Shown here: positions 46,912-59,871 of the stretch, one piece after another
How positions within the stretch are numbered: position 1 is the first letter of the stretch
How the letters are laid out: each line of letters begins with the position of its first letter
Source: Panorpa germanica
Taxonomy: Eukaryota > Arthropoda > Insecta > Mecoptera > Panorpidae
DNA length: 64,000 bases
Assembly (NCBI GenBank): GCA_963678705.1
Contig: OY783205.1
Coordinates: 24,791,034 to 24,855,033 of the forward strand
Direction of reading: 5' to 3'
The notes under the pieces: model-generated
What the model was told of the DNA's origin: nothing
What the model saw: only the letters and a program-made list of their open reading frames with translations
Databases searched by the model: none
Translations under genes and position numbers: made by a program

Positions 46912-49662
46912 AACTTTCTTAATAAGGGGAAAAAAGAAAGTTGAACTTGAAAGAATGTAAGTGTACTCATCTGTGTGATAAAAGAAAGTATCAAATAGAG
47001 GAAATAAATAGAATATCAATAGATGACATTTGCATTAAATGAGTCGCCATTTTGAATAGTAATATCTTGTAAACGATTTCATAAATATAACATACATGTG
47101 TGCACCCTACAAGAGTGTCTGGGATAGCGTTTTTATATATATAAAAAAACATAAAGTACCTAGATCCCTTTTCAGGGATTTCCAACTTTATTATCTATTA
47201 TTTCACAAATTTTTTCATGTAAGAAAACGAATTATTTTATTTTGTAGACTCTGTTATAAAAATATATTCACGAATTAGTGTATTATCGTCTTCATACTGG
47301 ATAATCGTGAAACGATGTAGTGAAGGTTTGATTCAAATGCTTGCCTCTAACGTGTGAGTCAAATATTGAAAGTTTGACATGGCAAGTTTCCTGCTACACG
47401 GTGTAACGAATGTTTGATCCGAATTTATTAATTTGTTGATATTATTATTATCAAGTAAATAAATAAACTTTCAAGTATAAAACCTTCCTTTGTTGGACGA
47501 TGCGTGCAGCAGTGCATGACATGTGGATCAGGTGTGTGGTGGGGGTAGAAAACAGCCCGAAGTTCTTCCAACATGAACGTTGGACACACTTAGTTCCAAT
47601 ATCGACCACACGACGCATCTATGCGAAGTTTATGAATATACTTGTATTACATATAAACAATTAAACGAAACAAAAATTAAACCCAGAAAATATACCTCTA
47701 GAAATTTATTTATTATTATCACAACACATTTCTTAAGAGGTTTTTATTTATCACCAAAATGAATAAATACATTTATTAACGTTATTAAGGACCTTTATTT
47801 TACTATCAATGATTTATACGATCACCATATTGCAATATTATTTTTTAGAAAGTAGTAAATGTGGAAATGTTACTCGTTTGTATTCAATAAACGATTTGAT
47901 CTTGTAGCATATGTAATACGGGGTATTTATGACAAGTACCCCCTCGAAGGACCATAAATATGAGCTATAAGCTATAACCATAAGGGGTTGAGAGAGGGGG
48001 TGCTGATATAGTTGAGTTCTTCCCTAGAAATACGTATTGCAAAACTATTATTTTTACTATTGGTTGTTTTTTCTATATTATTGAATACTGTTATTATTCT
48101 GTGATGCATAAAAATGATATTCAGATTTGTATTTTACCTTGAGTACTTCTCTAATAACGCAGTTTTATCTCTTATCTTGATGTGGAACGTTCACACAGGC
48201 TAATTCTAAGGTTTAAGTTCTATTTTGCATAAGAAATGGTCTTGAAAATCCAAGTTCACACTTGCTAGCTTTCTACAACCTAATTAAAGTGTTACAGTAC
48301 GCTAACTTTTCTACTTGGAATACGGTATTTATTTATATGCTTGTATATCTAATTAATGTATATTTATTGATCGATTTTCCAACAAGAATTCCCCTAATTA
48401 CTTTCTTATTTTCAAGTGTTTAACCAATAACCGTAAATTTCAAGGTTCGCCCCGTTTTTATCACGTTTTACCATAATTTGTGGATTCTCTCCCACTTCTG
48501 ATATGACACAACATTTTTTTTCTAAGTTGAATTTTAGATTAGATGTGACGTCATCAAACTTATGACTACCTCCTTTCTCTTTCACAAGAAAACCACTAAA
48601 TCTCAATTCCAAATAATTTTATATTGAATTTTACCATAAATTACAGCTCTAGTGTTTTTTCGTTAGTTACTACTTTTTATTTTTTAATCCAATTCTTAAA
48701 GAAAGTATAATAGTGTGAAACTAGTTTAAGCTAGAAGAAGAAGAACGCTATTATCGTATATTAAGACTTCTTCCGTAAAGTTTTGGAATTTATTTTCATT
48801 ATATACATAAATTCAACTTTGTAAAACAAAAGATAAAACTATTAAAAAAAACACAGTGTATTTTTTCTTTTTTATTTAATTTTCAACTTTAAAAATTACA
48901 GTGTATTTAGATCTGTTTTTGATATTGGTAAACTTTAACTATAACTTAATCCAAATATGTAAACTTTCAAGATCACTTAAAACTTTTGAATATCATAATA
49001 TATCTCAATCGGCACTTGTTTTCGGTGGCTAAACATACTAACTAATTCAACTTGCTTCTGTAGTGGCGAACACTGGTAAAGTCAATCTAAACTAGGGCCC
49101 GTTCTCTTCTTGTACAGTTCAACTTGAAGTTGAAGTTGAAGCTTCAAACTTCAACTCCATCTGTAAGATGTAGTCTTAAAGTGATTCAACAGTATTGAAA
49201 ATGATAGTTTACTAAATCAAGTTACACACAGAGAAGATAAAAAAGTTCTATCAAGCAAAGAAAAGACTTTAGAACTATTGGAACTATCTACTTAAAGAAA
49301 TAGTATTAGGGTAGAGTGCTTACACACGAATCTAAATCACAACACCTTGTTAAGTTATTAGGAACTTCTATTTTTGAGTTATTGAATTCTAAACAGGTGC
49401 ATCCCGAGTAGAATTTTACCCTAGATAATAGTTGGATCGTGATTAGGCATTCGTCCGTCTTAATCAGGTAAAGCTAGTAGAAAATGTAGCGCAGTTGCCT
49501 CAACCAACTTTGTATGGTTCTAGTCGGGTGGACCTACAATTGAACTATATTTATTTTATTAGGATTCCTAATGGTAACTTTCCATAGATCGCTATGGAAA
49601 GTATCCAACGCATTCTGTCATCACCATCAGCATTAATAGAAGAGTTGGTTTCTATATCCCAG
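46912..49662. other. No gene seen
   Basis: Several 60-66-codon frames, none with a recognisable domain. A repeated AACTTGAAGTTGAAG motif near 49120-49150 is a minor direct repeat. Confidence 0.5.
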
Positions 49663-49952
49663 AAAACTTTTTGGAGTAAATTCTATTTCATTTCTATTAC
49701 TTTTCATGAGATTTTTGTCATGAACGCGTTTGTTTTCTATTCAGTCGTTCATAGGGAATGTCTCTTTTATGAGCTACAGACGGTGAAACGACTGCTCACT
49801 GTTGAACAAAAGCGACTCCGCTGACAGGTAGGGAATCAATTTGAACTAAAATTGATTTTCTATGTGTTGCTCCAACTTGTGAAACGTTAGAATTGAAATG
49901 TACGAGTGACTAGAACTTAACCTAGCCATTCTATTTCACCAAATGTTTACTG
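49663..49952 (-). mobile_element. MITE family M2, long subtype, diverged
   Basis: The reverse complement of 39568-39942, with blocks TTTTTGGAGTAAATTCTA, AGTCGTTCATAGGGAATGTC and TCACCAAATGTTTACTG. Both termini are eroded. The 76-codon frame across it is not conserved. Confidence 0.7.
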
Positions 49953-50177
49953 TGATGTTTCAAAAACAAGTTTTAATTGCCTTTCAGCTTACCTGAAATA
50001 AACTTTTCTTTCGATATGCTACCAAAAATCACAGATAATGAGATGTTTTCATAAGGCAAGACCTATACATTCAGATGTGATTCAAAAAATCCAGATCTGG
50101 GTAGAGAAATTGAGGAGTAGGAGCAGTGATTCTGACCTACACCATATTTTAACTGGGTATGAATCAAAAAATAATTA

Positions 50178-50405
50178 CCCAGTAAACATTTAGTGAAGTG
50201 CCCTATATAGTTCGCATCAACTTTATCTTCATTTGTATTCCGACAGGTGGAGTGGTTCCGTCATCTGTAGCCGATAAAACAGACATTTCATATTAATGAT
50301 TGCGAGAAACTGAACTATAAATGAACTCTTTCATGACAAAAAAATCTTACGCATCTCCAATATGATGTCAAAGTGACTCCAAAATGTCCCAAAATGTTTG
50401 CTGGG
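50178..50405 (+). mobile_element. MITE family M2, short subtype
   Basis: 228 bp with ends CCCAGTAAACATTTAGTGAA and AAAATGTTTGCTGGG, and TA on both flanks. The interior block CATCAACTTTATCTTCATTT is shared with 55768-56021. Confidence 0.88.
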
Positions 50406-51013
50406 TAGGCAGTTGTGCTATGTGTCCAATTGACCAAGATTATACATTTTAAAAATTTAAGTGTGTTAAACTTAAATCATTTCAAGCTTTCTTTAGAAAA
50501 TCTTAATGATAAAGTACTCCTAAAATATAGACAGCGTATATAACTTTTAGATTAAATATATACACATCTAAAGCAAACCAAAATCCTACCTAAACATTGT
50601 AGGTGGATTATAACTTAGTACAGTTATTTAAATGTGAAAGTTCTAAAATACTTTTGTAAGGGTTAATACAAACACCAACGCCACTAAGAAACTTGTGGCG
50701 GAAAACATAACTATTATTAAGATAAGATATGTTGAAAACTCACATAATATGTCTAATGTATGAATAAGGTTATTTCTCGTATGCCATGAAACTATGCAAG
50801 AGGAAGAGGAAAACGGAAATGTTTGTAACTCGTTGAAATGGAATGGAATAGAATAGAATGGCGGAATGTAGAAGTACTAGTTTCTAATAAGGGTAATAGA
50901 TGTAGCTTTATGAAAATCTGTGAAAGGAAGTATGTAGAAATATGTATGGATATCGATTATCTAATAACATAAATTTAAGTTTTTGTGACAGGGTTAGAAA
51001 TTAACCTAGTTTG
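50406..51013. other. No gene seen
   Basis: Pre-insertion flank of the hAT element. Nothing supported. Confidence 0.55.
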
Positions 51014-51021
51014 TTTTATAC

Positions 51022-52105
51022 TAGTGTTGCCCAAATTCAGTCTTGGTCTTGCAGTCTTGGTCTTGTTCTTGCGTTTTTGCAAGACCAAGACCAAGAACAA
51101 GACCGCGTATTTTTAGCAAGACCAAGACCAAGACTGACCGTGCAAGACTTGAGCAAGAACAAGACATAGCCTGCAAGACTCTTGCGTCTTGCAGCTAGGA
51201 CTTAGCGCTATTTCACGGAGTAGTTAGGTGTAACAGTTCGGTGTATAGGTAGGTAGGTACGCTTAGGAATTCTATGAGACGCAAAAAACTATATCAAAGA
51301 ATATGAAAAACTGGACCTATGCGCATTACGACTAATACCATAAACATAGCGAATAAAAAAATATCTATTAAAATCAAACTGAGTGCATGCATAGTTATGT
51401 TTTAACCATCGGCACTTTGATAATGCGGCATCAAAGGTTTTGTACTTACTTCTCAAAGAAATTTGCCGCTTTTCGGAAGTACATGGTTATGATACACGCG
51501 CCGGCGGCTTCTTTTGAAATCTAAAACAATCGTTGCCGCCGCGCCGAAATCATAACATTTGACACTATTCATGCAAAATAATTTCGAATTTTAAGAGTAC
51601 CTACAGGTGTTCCAAAGAATAAATAAGTTTCAGAGTGCTTAGAATGAAAATGAATACATTATACTGATCACGCAAGTAGTATTATAATTAGGATAAAATG
51701 GATTAGGATAACATGTTTTAGCAAATGTAAGCTTATAAATCATAAATGTTTATTAAGAAACAGTTACTTCCATGGAAAACGACATATAGGTCAGTTGATT
51801 TTTCGAATTTCTTATCAAATCTTCAGTTATTTATTAATCTGCTTGATCTTTACTATGGCTATGTTAATTCAAGCTCACAATGTTCCAATTCTAATACGTT
51901 TTTCTAAGATTTAAAGTAAACTTTAATAAATAGTAATAGACTAATAGGTAATTGCAAGACTTGCAAGACTCTTGCTGCAAGACCAAGACCAAGACCAAGA
52001 CTGGGAGCGCAAGACCAAAACCAAGACCAAGACCAGGTGTATTGGCGCAAGACCAAGACCAAGACTGGCTAAGTCTCGTCTTGTTCTTGCATTTGGGCAA
52101 CACTA
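51022..52105. mobile_element. Non-autonomous hAT-type DNA transposon
   Basis: The ends are perfect inverted repeats, TAGTGTTGCCCAAA (51022) and TTTGGGCAACACTA (ending 52105). The octamer TTTTATAC occurs directly outside both (51014-51021 and 52106-52113). An 8-bp duplication plus a TAGTG terminus is the hAT signature. Both ends (51040-51195 and 51950-52085) are packed with copies of a CAAGACCAAGACC-type motif in both orientations, which looks like subterminal transposase-binding repeats. The roughly 750-bp centre has no transposase frame, so the element depends on an enzyme made elsewhere. Confidence 0.9.
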
Positions 52106-52371
52106 TTTTATACACTGTAAATGTGGAGCAAAGTGAAGAAAACATACAGAGAATAGAGATAGTTTACAGGAAATTAATAACGCTGGTGTTAAATTAAAAC
52201 GTAGAACCGTATATTGCTAGTCTTCTTAAGTATACTTATAATACACTAACATAATATACAATAAATACAATACTGGTAAAGCGAAAAAACAAAACAATTA
52301 TAAGAAGAATACAAATACAAGATAGAAATATAAAGAAAGTGGCAACTGCCTTTTATGCAGGTGTTAAATCT

Positions 52372-52565
52372 TGCACTTGTATTTTTACGTCTTTAAACGT
52401 AGTTCTTTTTTTAATATGCGTCTTCTGCTACGAGCAGGCTTATTAAGACGTGGATTACTTTGAATTCTGGCCTTCATCTTTTGAACCATTTCTAACGATG
52501 TTGTTCTTTTTGGCTGGTTTTTTAGCCAAATACAAAGCAATAACACTATTGCGTTTGAATTCCAT
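52372..52565 (-). pseudogene. Mariner/IS630-like transposase N-terminal remnant
   Basis: The minus strand reads MEFKRNSVIALYLAKK. After a frame change it continues MVQKMKARIQSNPRL and RRRILKKELRLKT, then a stop. The order matches the DNA-binding N-terminus of mariner/IS630-like transposases: helix-turn-helix start, a VKARIxxNPR stretch, then RRILKxxLxLK. Middle parts are deleted and nothing of the DDE/D catalytic domain follows. A LINE fragment begins about 30 bp upstream of the start codon at 52596. Family membership is from memory of conserved patterns, not a search. Confidence 0.6.
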
Positions 52566-52595
52566 TTGGGTAACTTTTTTTAACTGCAACCTGTC

Positions 52596-53041
52596 AAAAA
52601 AGACACAAAAACATAAGAAGAATTGCCAGATTTAGATTGGGAAATGAGGGGAAAGGAAACAGACACTGGGCAAATAGCGTGGCAAGGACGACCAGGGTGT
52701 GCGGAACGGAGATAGAAACATTGGACCATTTTAAGTTTTCATGTGAGAAAAGGTAATAAGCGAAAAGAATATTGGGCAGTTATTAAAGGGAAGCAGTGAA
52801 AGGGAAGAGGTGGATGGCGGAGATAGAGGAAAGGAAAGAGAAAAGTGAAGGAATGGCAGAGTAGAAACAGGAGAGAGAGTAGCAGGAGGAACGAAGCTGT
52901 AGTAGTAGCAGTTTTGTTTTCATTTTTATAAGGATAATTTTTTTTTTCTTTTGGAAGGAGTGAGAATGTTTAGATATAATAAGGATCAAAATTGAATTAA
53001 GCACAATGACATGTAAATAAATGAGTTAAGGCACAAGAATT
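52596..53041 (+). mobile_element. 5'-truncated LINE, family A, C-terminal fragment and 3' UTR
   Basis: The plus strand encodes RRIARFRLGNEGKGNRHW, then RVCGTEIETLDHFKFSCEKR and a stop. This is the C-terminal zinc region of an insect non-LTR retrotransposon ORF2 (CxxC...H...C type). Here the first cysteine is replaced (RTTRVCG). The 3' tail matches that of 29672-30515 through GTAAATAAATGAGTTAAGGCACAA. The RT domain is absent, so this is a dead insertion truncated at its 5' end. Confidence 0.8.
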
Positions 53042-53610
53042 GACGCTTGTCAAAAATAAAGCGCACTATTATTAGTTGTTTGGTTGCTACTACAGCAGCG
53101 TGAAATTGGTAACACTTCAAGCGCCGACTCCAGCAATTGCGTATCATGCACAAAATCATAATTAAATCAATTTTCTAATACATGACTCCATAGCACACGT
53201 AAGATTGTTTAATTTTTAATTTCCTGTACTTATCGCTTAATAATTACAAAGACTGTACGTTTTATACACACAGTCTGGTGAGTAGTGTATGCTAGTTTAT
53301 AACCTAACCCAACATGACCTCGTAACCCCTCTTTCACCCTTTCGTTATGGTACTTCTATAACCGTATGATGTATCCCCCCACGCCCGTCTATCAGCCCTT
53401 TACAAAGGTATATTATATGACGTATAGGTGTACTTATAGACGATGCGATTAACGGCAATATAACGAAAATGTATACACGATATGAATTATTAACGAAAGA
53501 TTTATTCAAGCGTTATATTTGGCCTTGAGTTGATCAACGTCTGCACCACGATCTTAATTATGATACAGTGTATCTAGTGAAAATTAAACAGGAAGAGGTA
53601 GACTACAGTT
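53042..53610. other. No gene seen
   Basis: Contains CTGGTGAGTAG at about 53275, a good donor-like string without an identifiable exon. Confidence 0.5.
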
Positions 53611-53868
53611 AAGTATCATTCCCACTCACTGCTTTAATTTAATTTTGTGTTTTGTATTTAATTTAAATTGTTTAGCATATGGCAATATGCGTAGTCATTC
53701 CCAGTACCATTTTTAATTTAATTTATTTTTTAAGTTTTCTTAGTTTTTTTAGGACCTTACAAGGTCCAATGTTTTATATTAAATTAAGAAACACTATATT
53801 ACATTATAACCCATTATAACCAAAATGAGACAATCTGTCAAAATGCACTAGAATTTCATATTTCAAGT
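53611..53868 (+). repeat. Dispersed repeat R6, copy 2 (3' part missing)
   Basis: Carries the same AAGTATCATTCCCACTCACT start and the GCATATGGCAATA block, and ends after AATGCACTAGAATTTCATAT. Confidence 0.85.
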
Positions 53869-55767
53869 TCATATATTGTTAGACGTTTAATACCCTTCCA
53901 CTGAACAACAAAGTGCTTTTTATATTGTTATGCAATATTTCTACTAATATATGTTCGACAATGTCAACAGAATACTTTTTTTAATAGTCTGAAACCTGAA
54001 ATTCGTCTCGCGGATCTATGGTACAGCATACAGCCTCTCAGGGCGTCCCGTAGCTCTCGTTAACTTTTAACGATCCGTTAGCGCAACGATTATGGTGTCA
54101 AGAAACAACACAGCAATTTTATATCTGTCGCTAAAACTGTAAGGGGTTGGGGGTTGGGGGCTGAAACCTGAGGGCTCTATCGCTTATGTGATGTAATATA
54201 GGTCCATGACCCGTTTCTGTCAAAAACTTTATAGCAGTATTTTGAGTTATATTTAAATGTACATAGCATAATAGTTACCCTCTTGAAAGAAACGTTTTAA
54301 GGTCGATAAAATGAAATCACTTTTCTTACAAGCATTTTGAAAATTTAAATATATATATTTATTAAGGAGGTATATGCCGTTAACGTAAATGATGAAAACG
54401 TTGTGAAATTTGGAGGGTCAATACAAATAGTTAAAATACATACTGTCTTAAAATTTTAGAGATCTAGAGGGTTCCTAGTTTTCTTTTTATACATGATTAA
54501 AAATAGTCATTTTCCGTACAAATCATAATTTTTAGCTCAGTTTCACCACATAATATAACTTTTAACTATGAAAAAATGGTAACACGGCTTTCAAAAACTA
54601 GGTGTATATAAAAGAATCTTTTCTGTAACCAGTGCAAAAAGAAAATTATCAAAAGGATACCTATATACGAAAATATTTAAATGAAACCAGTAAGAAACAG
54701 TAAGTGTAGGTTATAAGCCGCAACGTTGCAAATCCCAATTTGAGCGGGAAATTCAAAATCGGAATAAATATTTTATAAAATATAATTATTTATTTGCCAA
54801 AGAACCAAATCACGCATGCGTCAAAACATGTAAATTTAATTTTTCAAAATATTTAATTTGAATTTAAATTGAATTAATATAAATTTGATATTAATTATAG
54901 GTAATTTTTCATTTATTAAACTATTATATGCATAAAAAAATCATTTTAACTAGCAAATAGCAGTTTAATAGGGAATTGAAAAATTCATTTTCAAAGATAC
55001 AGTCCCAATATTTGCTCGTCCCTCATGTACTTCGTATTTTGCATTTCGTATTACCGAGAAATAAACGTTTTGCAATGACGGTACGTCCTGTACCTCTTTA
55101 ATGTCTTTTATACGTAGAAATTCATTAGTTTAATTTAACTATATTTACTGTACACATATTATGAACATGATAAAGTACATAAGAAGATCTTTCTGTAGGT
55201 TGACTGCTCTTTGACAGCATCCTTTATCGAAGTTGTAGTCACGAATTCCACAAACTTTGCACCTCCTTGGAATAATTCTTGCCGACGCCACTCCACTGTA
55301 TATTTCAATTACATTATTGTACAATACAAAAACTAAAGAAAACCAATACAGAAGATGTAAAAGTAAATTTGAATTCAAGATATTATTAAATATCGAGTGC
55401 TGGATTACAAATGTAAACAGACATAGATACCTGAGATGGGTAACCACTAACAACTAACAAGGTAACCAACCCTCTTACCGCCAACCCAAACCAACCCCCT
55501 GCAACAACGTAAAGAGAATACAATCGTATTTGTATTATACACGAAACAAAACAAAAGTAAACTAATAAGCATTGTTATAAAATGAGTTGGGAAAATTGAA
55601 AATATAATAGAAGATATTGTTAGAGAATACAAATAAGTGGTTTACAGATACAAATTGTGTTTTACAGACCCTTTTACAAGCTCAAAACGAAACTAACGAA
55701 GCTGCGGATGATAGCATAGAACTATAGTATGATTAAAAATATATCGGTAAATGAAGATATCTTATTT
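53869..55767. other. No gene seen
   Basis: AT-rich. The 102-codon minus frame at 55145 has hydrophobic stretches but no recognisable family, and there is no codon or context support. Confidence 0.5.
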
Positions 55768-56021
55768 CCCTGTAAACAATTTGGTGAAGTGCCCTATTTA
55801 GTGACGTTTCTCTCACTATTTCACTTCAATTATAGTTCGCATCAACTTTATCTTCATTTGTATTCCGACAGGTGGAGTAATTCCGCCATCTGTAGCCGAT
55901 AAAGTAGACATTTTATATGAAAAAATGTGAGAAACTGAACTATAAATGAACTCTTTTATGACAAAAAAATCATGACGCATCTTCAATATGATGTCAAAGT
56001 GACTCCAAAATGTTTACTGGG
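55768..56021 (+). mobile_element. MITE family M2, short subtype
   Basis: 254 bp with ends CCCTGTAAACAATTTGGTGA (missing one A relative to consensus) and CCAAAATGTTTACTGGG. The interior is nearly identical to the reverse complement of 39943-40191. Confidence 0.88.
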
Positions 56022-56077
56022 TTATAATGTCCCAGGTGTATGTTTACATTCGCATATTCTTTCATTCTTATATTCTT

Positions 56078-56230
56078 AAACTAGCGTTTACCCCTCGCAA
56101 GCGACTTTTGTGTGTGAATTGAATTTCATTTCAAATTTTTATTCCATTTTTAAATTAAAATATTTAACTCGTTCTATATTCATTTTACATATGGCAACAA
56201 ATAATTTTTCATATAAACTGACTAAAAAAA
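56078..56230 (+). repeat. Dispersed repeat R8, copy 2
   Basis: Starts AAACTAGCGTTTACCCCTCG then CAAGCGAC, and shares the ATTTTTAAATTAAAATATTT and TTTTTCATATAAACTGACTA blocks with 12528-12725. A 9-bp minisatellite follows directly. Confidence 0.75.
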
Positions 56231-56235
56231 TGTAT

Positions 56236-56386
56236 TTTTCACTATTCGCACTATTTGCACTATTCGCACAATTTGCACCATTCGCACTATTTGCACAATT
56301 TGTACTATTCGCACTATACGCACTGTTCGCACTCTTTGCACTATTCGCACTGATCGACTATTCGCACTGATCGCACTATTCGCACC
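56236..56386. repeat. 9-bp minisatellite (TTCGCACTA)n
   Basis: About 16-17 imperfect tandem units of TTCGCACTA, with TTTGCACAA and similar variants. The unit length is a multiple of three, so open frames run through on both strands (FALFALFAQF on plus, VRIVQIVRIV on minus). These are not genes. Confidence 0.92.
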
Positions 56387-58078
56387 GTCCGTGATGCGAA
56401 ACGGACAAAAAACACAGTAGGTTCGTAAATAATTATAATTCTGAACACAATCATTGTTTAATTGATTCAATAAGCTCTAAATATCCCGTGAAATAATTGT
56501 AGATATAAATTGAAGCAAAAATAAATAAATGGCATAAAATGTTTATGTCGTATGTATTTAAAATTAGTGGTCTCGTTCATTTCATTTCCTGAAACAAATT
56601 CAACATGAGTATGTAAATATAATTAATTTAAACAAACAGAAAACAAACATGCCTGAAAACTAATATTATAAACCAGTGTTGTTTAGTTTCCCTTCCGCAA
56701 ATCCGTCCAATGAAATTGTAAGTGGATATTCCAAGTTTATATTGGTTTGGTACAAGTGATATCACTTTAAAGTCTATATCATATTTTCACTCTCTTTCTC
56801 TTGGTGAAATCTTAATATAATTTTCATAATACAAACATCATAAAAGATCGTAACTTGATACAATATTATATAAAGAAAACTATTACAGTTGCAACACATT
56901 ATATTGTAAAAGATATTAATTGCAAACGACCTTTAATTTGTGGCTGTGGTATCAATTATATAACATCAAGAGATCGATGAGACACTCACGTTTAAAACAA
57001 GTATAAATCTACAATACAATGAAAGCATTGTATCACTTATTTTTCCATAATGTGTGTAAGTAAATTTCACAATCAAATTTTTACGACTCTAACAACAATT
57101 TTTAAGCAGGATATACCGCCGAATTCTTGTAATTTGAATTATACTTAGGTCGTACGCTGTAATAAGTAATTCCCAGAGATAATATAATATTATTCCATAA
57201 TAAACAAAGAAATATCTCACTCAATAAGAGTATATAATAAACACATCTACAAAATGCTTAATTATAATCGCATTATAGTCGCAGAACAGGTATGATGACT
57301 TATTTTCATGTAATATTTTACTTAAGCAAAATCCAGCAATATTTCTTTATTAAAAATGTTTCCATTTATTGATTTATATCTATTCTGAATTAAGAAAGGC
57401 TTTAAAATATTTTATAATCCTTTTTATGAGTTTTATTGATTTTACAAGATTCTATAAATACTTTCCAAAGAGATTTCAAACCTTTTAACTTCAATAATCA
57501 TTTTCATTGTCTTCACTTTCAATTATTCGTTTAAAATAATGAGAGTCTGTCTAGCCCTAGCTCAAGGAGTGTTGTAGCCTTGTAACCGTGTTCCTGCATG
57601 TGTTAGTACAATATATTGTTCTCCAGCTCCAGCTTAAAGCTCTCGTTAATTCTTAGAATCTTACACAGAGGATCCTATACGTTTTACACACCTACCAAGC
57701 CTTTCCAAGCCTTGAGATAATGTATTACCATGTACTAGTAAAATAATCTTATGTTATGTTAACTACAGGTAGCTACAGAATTCACGTATATGTATTTTTT
57801 TAATTATTCTGCTTCTAGACACTATCCGGATCTATTTCATTTTACAATTCATTTTTCATTCTTAACTATACTCTAATTAAAAACCAATTAATACGTGTAA
57901 CCAAACTCAATTGATAATAATCTTAACATTTCGTATGCTCTTTTTCCAGTTCCTTTTACTCTTTTCCGCTATCATTACTTGTTTCCATCCTTTCTTTTTT
58001 AACTCTCTCCTCATTCGATTTCTTTCCTAGTTTTCCTGTATCCCCATTCGTTCTCTTCTTCCCTTAGTCTTCCCTTAG
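56387..58078. other. No gene seen
   Basis: Begins with a small hairpin, GTCCGT and ACGGAC, at about 56388-56406, just after the minisatellite. The rest is AT-rich. 57930-58078 is pyrimidine-rich. Confidence 0.5.
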
Positions 58079-58279
58079 TAAATCCTACTGCATTTTGACA
58101 GCTTGTCACATTTTGGAGGTTATAATATAATATAGTAGTAATTAAATTAGAAATGGTACTGTGAATGACTACGCGTATTGCCATATGCTAAACAATTTAA
58201 ATTAAATACAAAATTAAATTAAAGCAGTGAGTGGGAATGATACTTAATGCAGTTATTATGATATGCTCAACTAAAGTAA
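58079..58279 (-). repeat. Dispersed repeat R6, copy 3, inverted and shortened
   Basis: The reverse complement of the family, running from the AGTAAATCCTACTGCATTTT block to ACTCACTGCTTT...GATACTT and a further 30 bp shared with copy 4 (AGTTGAGCATATCATAA on the minus strand). It lacks the middle of the family. Confidence 0.8.
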
Positions 58280-58747
58280 ATGGGCTTTACCGCATTCTTA
58301 GTCTTCTTTTCCTCTTATAGAAGATAACTTCATGTTTAGATTTTACCCCATTCCTAACCGGAAGTCAGAGCACATACTGCCCCAAATATTACCATTAAAA
58401 ATAAATCGCAATTGGAATCCATTAATAAATTACTATTTTACAAAAAACTCCTCAATTTTTATATCCCATTATTATTATTAATAAAATCAATCTGGGTTTC
58501 ATGTTAACTGTCCAAATGTTAAACAAATTTGGAAGAATGACGTAAAATGTTGTAAAATTCTAGACTTTCTGACACCTGTCACTCAAATCACTGTCATCGT
58601 TTAATTAATTATATATGGAAACCTAATTATGATTAATGAGTGCTCATTGTTGTAATTATAAAGCATTTTTCATGTTTTTATATCAAATGTTTATTCTTTA
58701 TATTCACTGAAAGAGTTAATGGGTAAATTATTGTTACATTTCACTTG

Positions 58748-59020
58748 TTAATTACATTTTACATTAAAATAATAACTTTTTAGTATAAATGAATTATTCC
58801 TTTTCGAACATTTGTTATTAATCGTTCTGCCCAAAGGGTATTTCTTGTTGCAGCTGTTTTCCGCATTATTTCGCATTCTTCTCCTTTTATTCTCTTTAAT
58901 CGCCACTTGTCTTCCTTTTAAATATCGTTTTCTTCTTCTTTTCCAGCTTTCTCTCTTATTGATCTCAAAGTCCCACTCGTGTATCTTCTCCAACCTTCTT
59001 TTAAACCTCACCGGTTAACC
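58748..59020 (-). other. Possible LINE-like purine-rich fragment
   Basis: The minus strand carries an 87-codon frame rich in Lys, Arg and Glu (LEKIHEWDFEINKRESWKRR). The composition resembles the linker ahead of the zinc region in LINE family A, but the diagnostic IARFRLGNE and CxxC motifs are absent. Unassigned. Confidence 0.25.
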
Positions 59021-59871
59021 CCGCTTCTATTCTCGATTTATTCCTTTTCAACTAGTCCATTATTAAGTACGTTTTATATATTTGAATTATTATAGCGGCA
59101 GATTGCTTTGTCATCTCCTAAAAGCGTGTGCACAAAATTTGACCTTGATAACGTAAAGTTTTACCTATAAAAATAAGATAAAATTAACCTAGGCCTAATC
59201 AAATTAAATATAGAAATCAATTCAACCCTAATTAATTTGAGCAACAACAGGGTTTTACCTTTTAACCACATTCCAACCCATTCCCTTCCTTGTCCTCTAT
59301 GTTATTTAACAAATTGAAGTTAATTTTTGAGTTTTCATAAAAATATGATGGTTCAGCTCATTTAAGAACAATTTAAATATTTGTTAAAGGCAAACTAAAT
59401 AAATCCTTTTTATATTGAATAAAATAACGAAGTAGGAACTAGTGTTAGGGGATAGGATGTGGAGAGAGAGTCAGTTAGGAGTAGTGACAACCTTTGACAA
59501 AACAGGATATTTACAAAGGATTAAGAACTCTTAAGGTTTCCCTAGTGTAAACATTTAATGTTTGGTGAAACATTTAACCGGTGATTAAAAGCGTTGAATA
59601 CTCAAACTCGGAAAATCTATTGGTGGAACCCGTGGTCGTGAGAATCAACGACAAGGATGCGATGAGTTAGAAAGAGAGAGAGAGAGATATAAGTCATACT
59701 GGAGAAAGCTATGAAATTAATATCTATCGTGTATTTGGTATACATTTTCAAATCGTTTGATCTATCGGTACCAATATTGGCACTCCTATAACGCGAGATT
59801 CAAGATACATAGCGTCAACAGTTTTTATACAATGCAATTGTCTAATATTATATAAGAAATGCGGTAATTTC
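59021..59871. other. No gene seen
   Basis: AT-rich interval between the inverted R6 copies. Contains a short GA run near 59670. Confidence 0.55.

Noticed and set aside
51891..52197. Open frames with Lys-Thr or Leu-Val repeats
   Set aside because: They come from the hexamer-like subterminal repeats of the hAT element.
56387..56410. Hairpin resembling the 3' end of a Helitron
   Set aside because: There is a GTCCGT/ACGGAC stem but no CTRR end or insertion between A and T.
56110..56470. Open frames on both strands with FALFALF or VRIVRIV repeats
   Set aside because: The 9-bp minisatellite keeps every frame open; no protein is implied.
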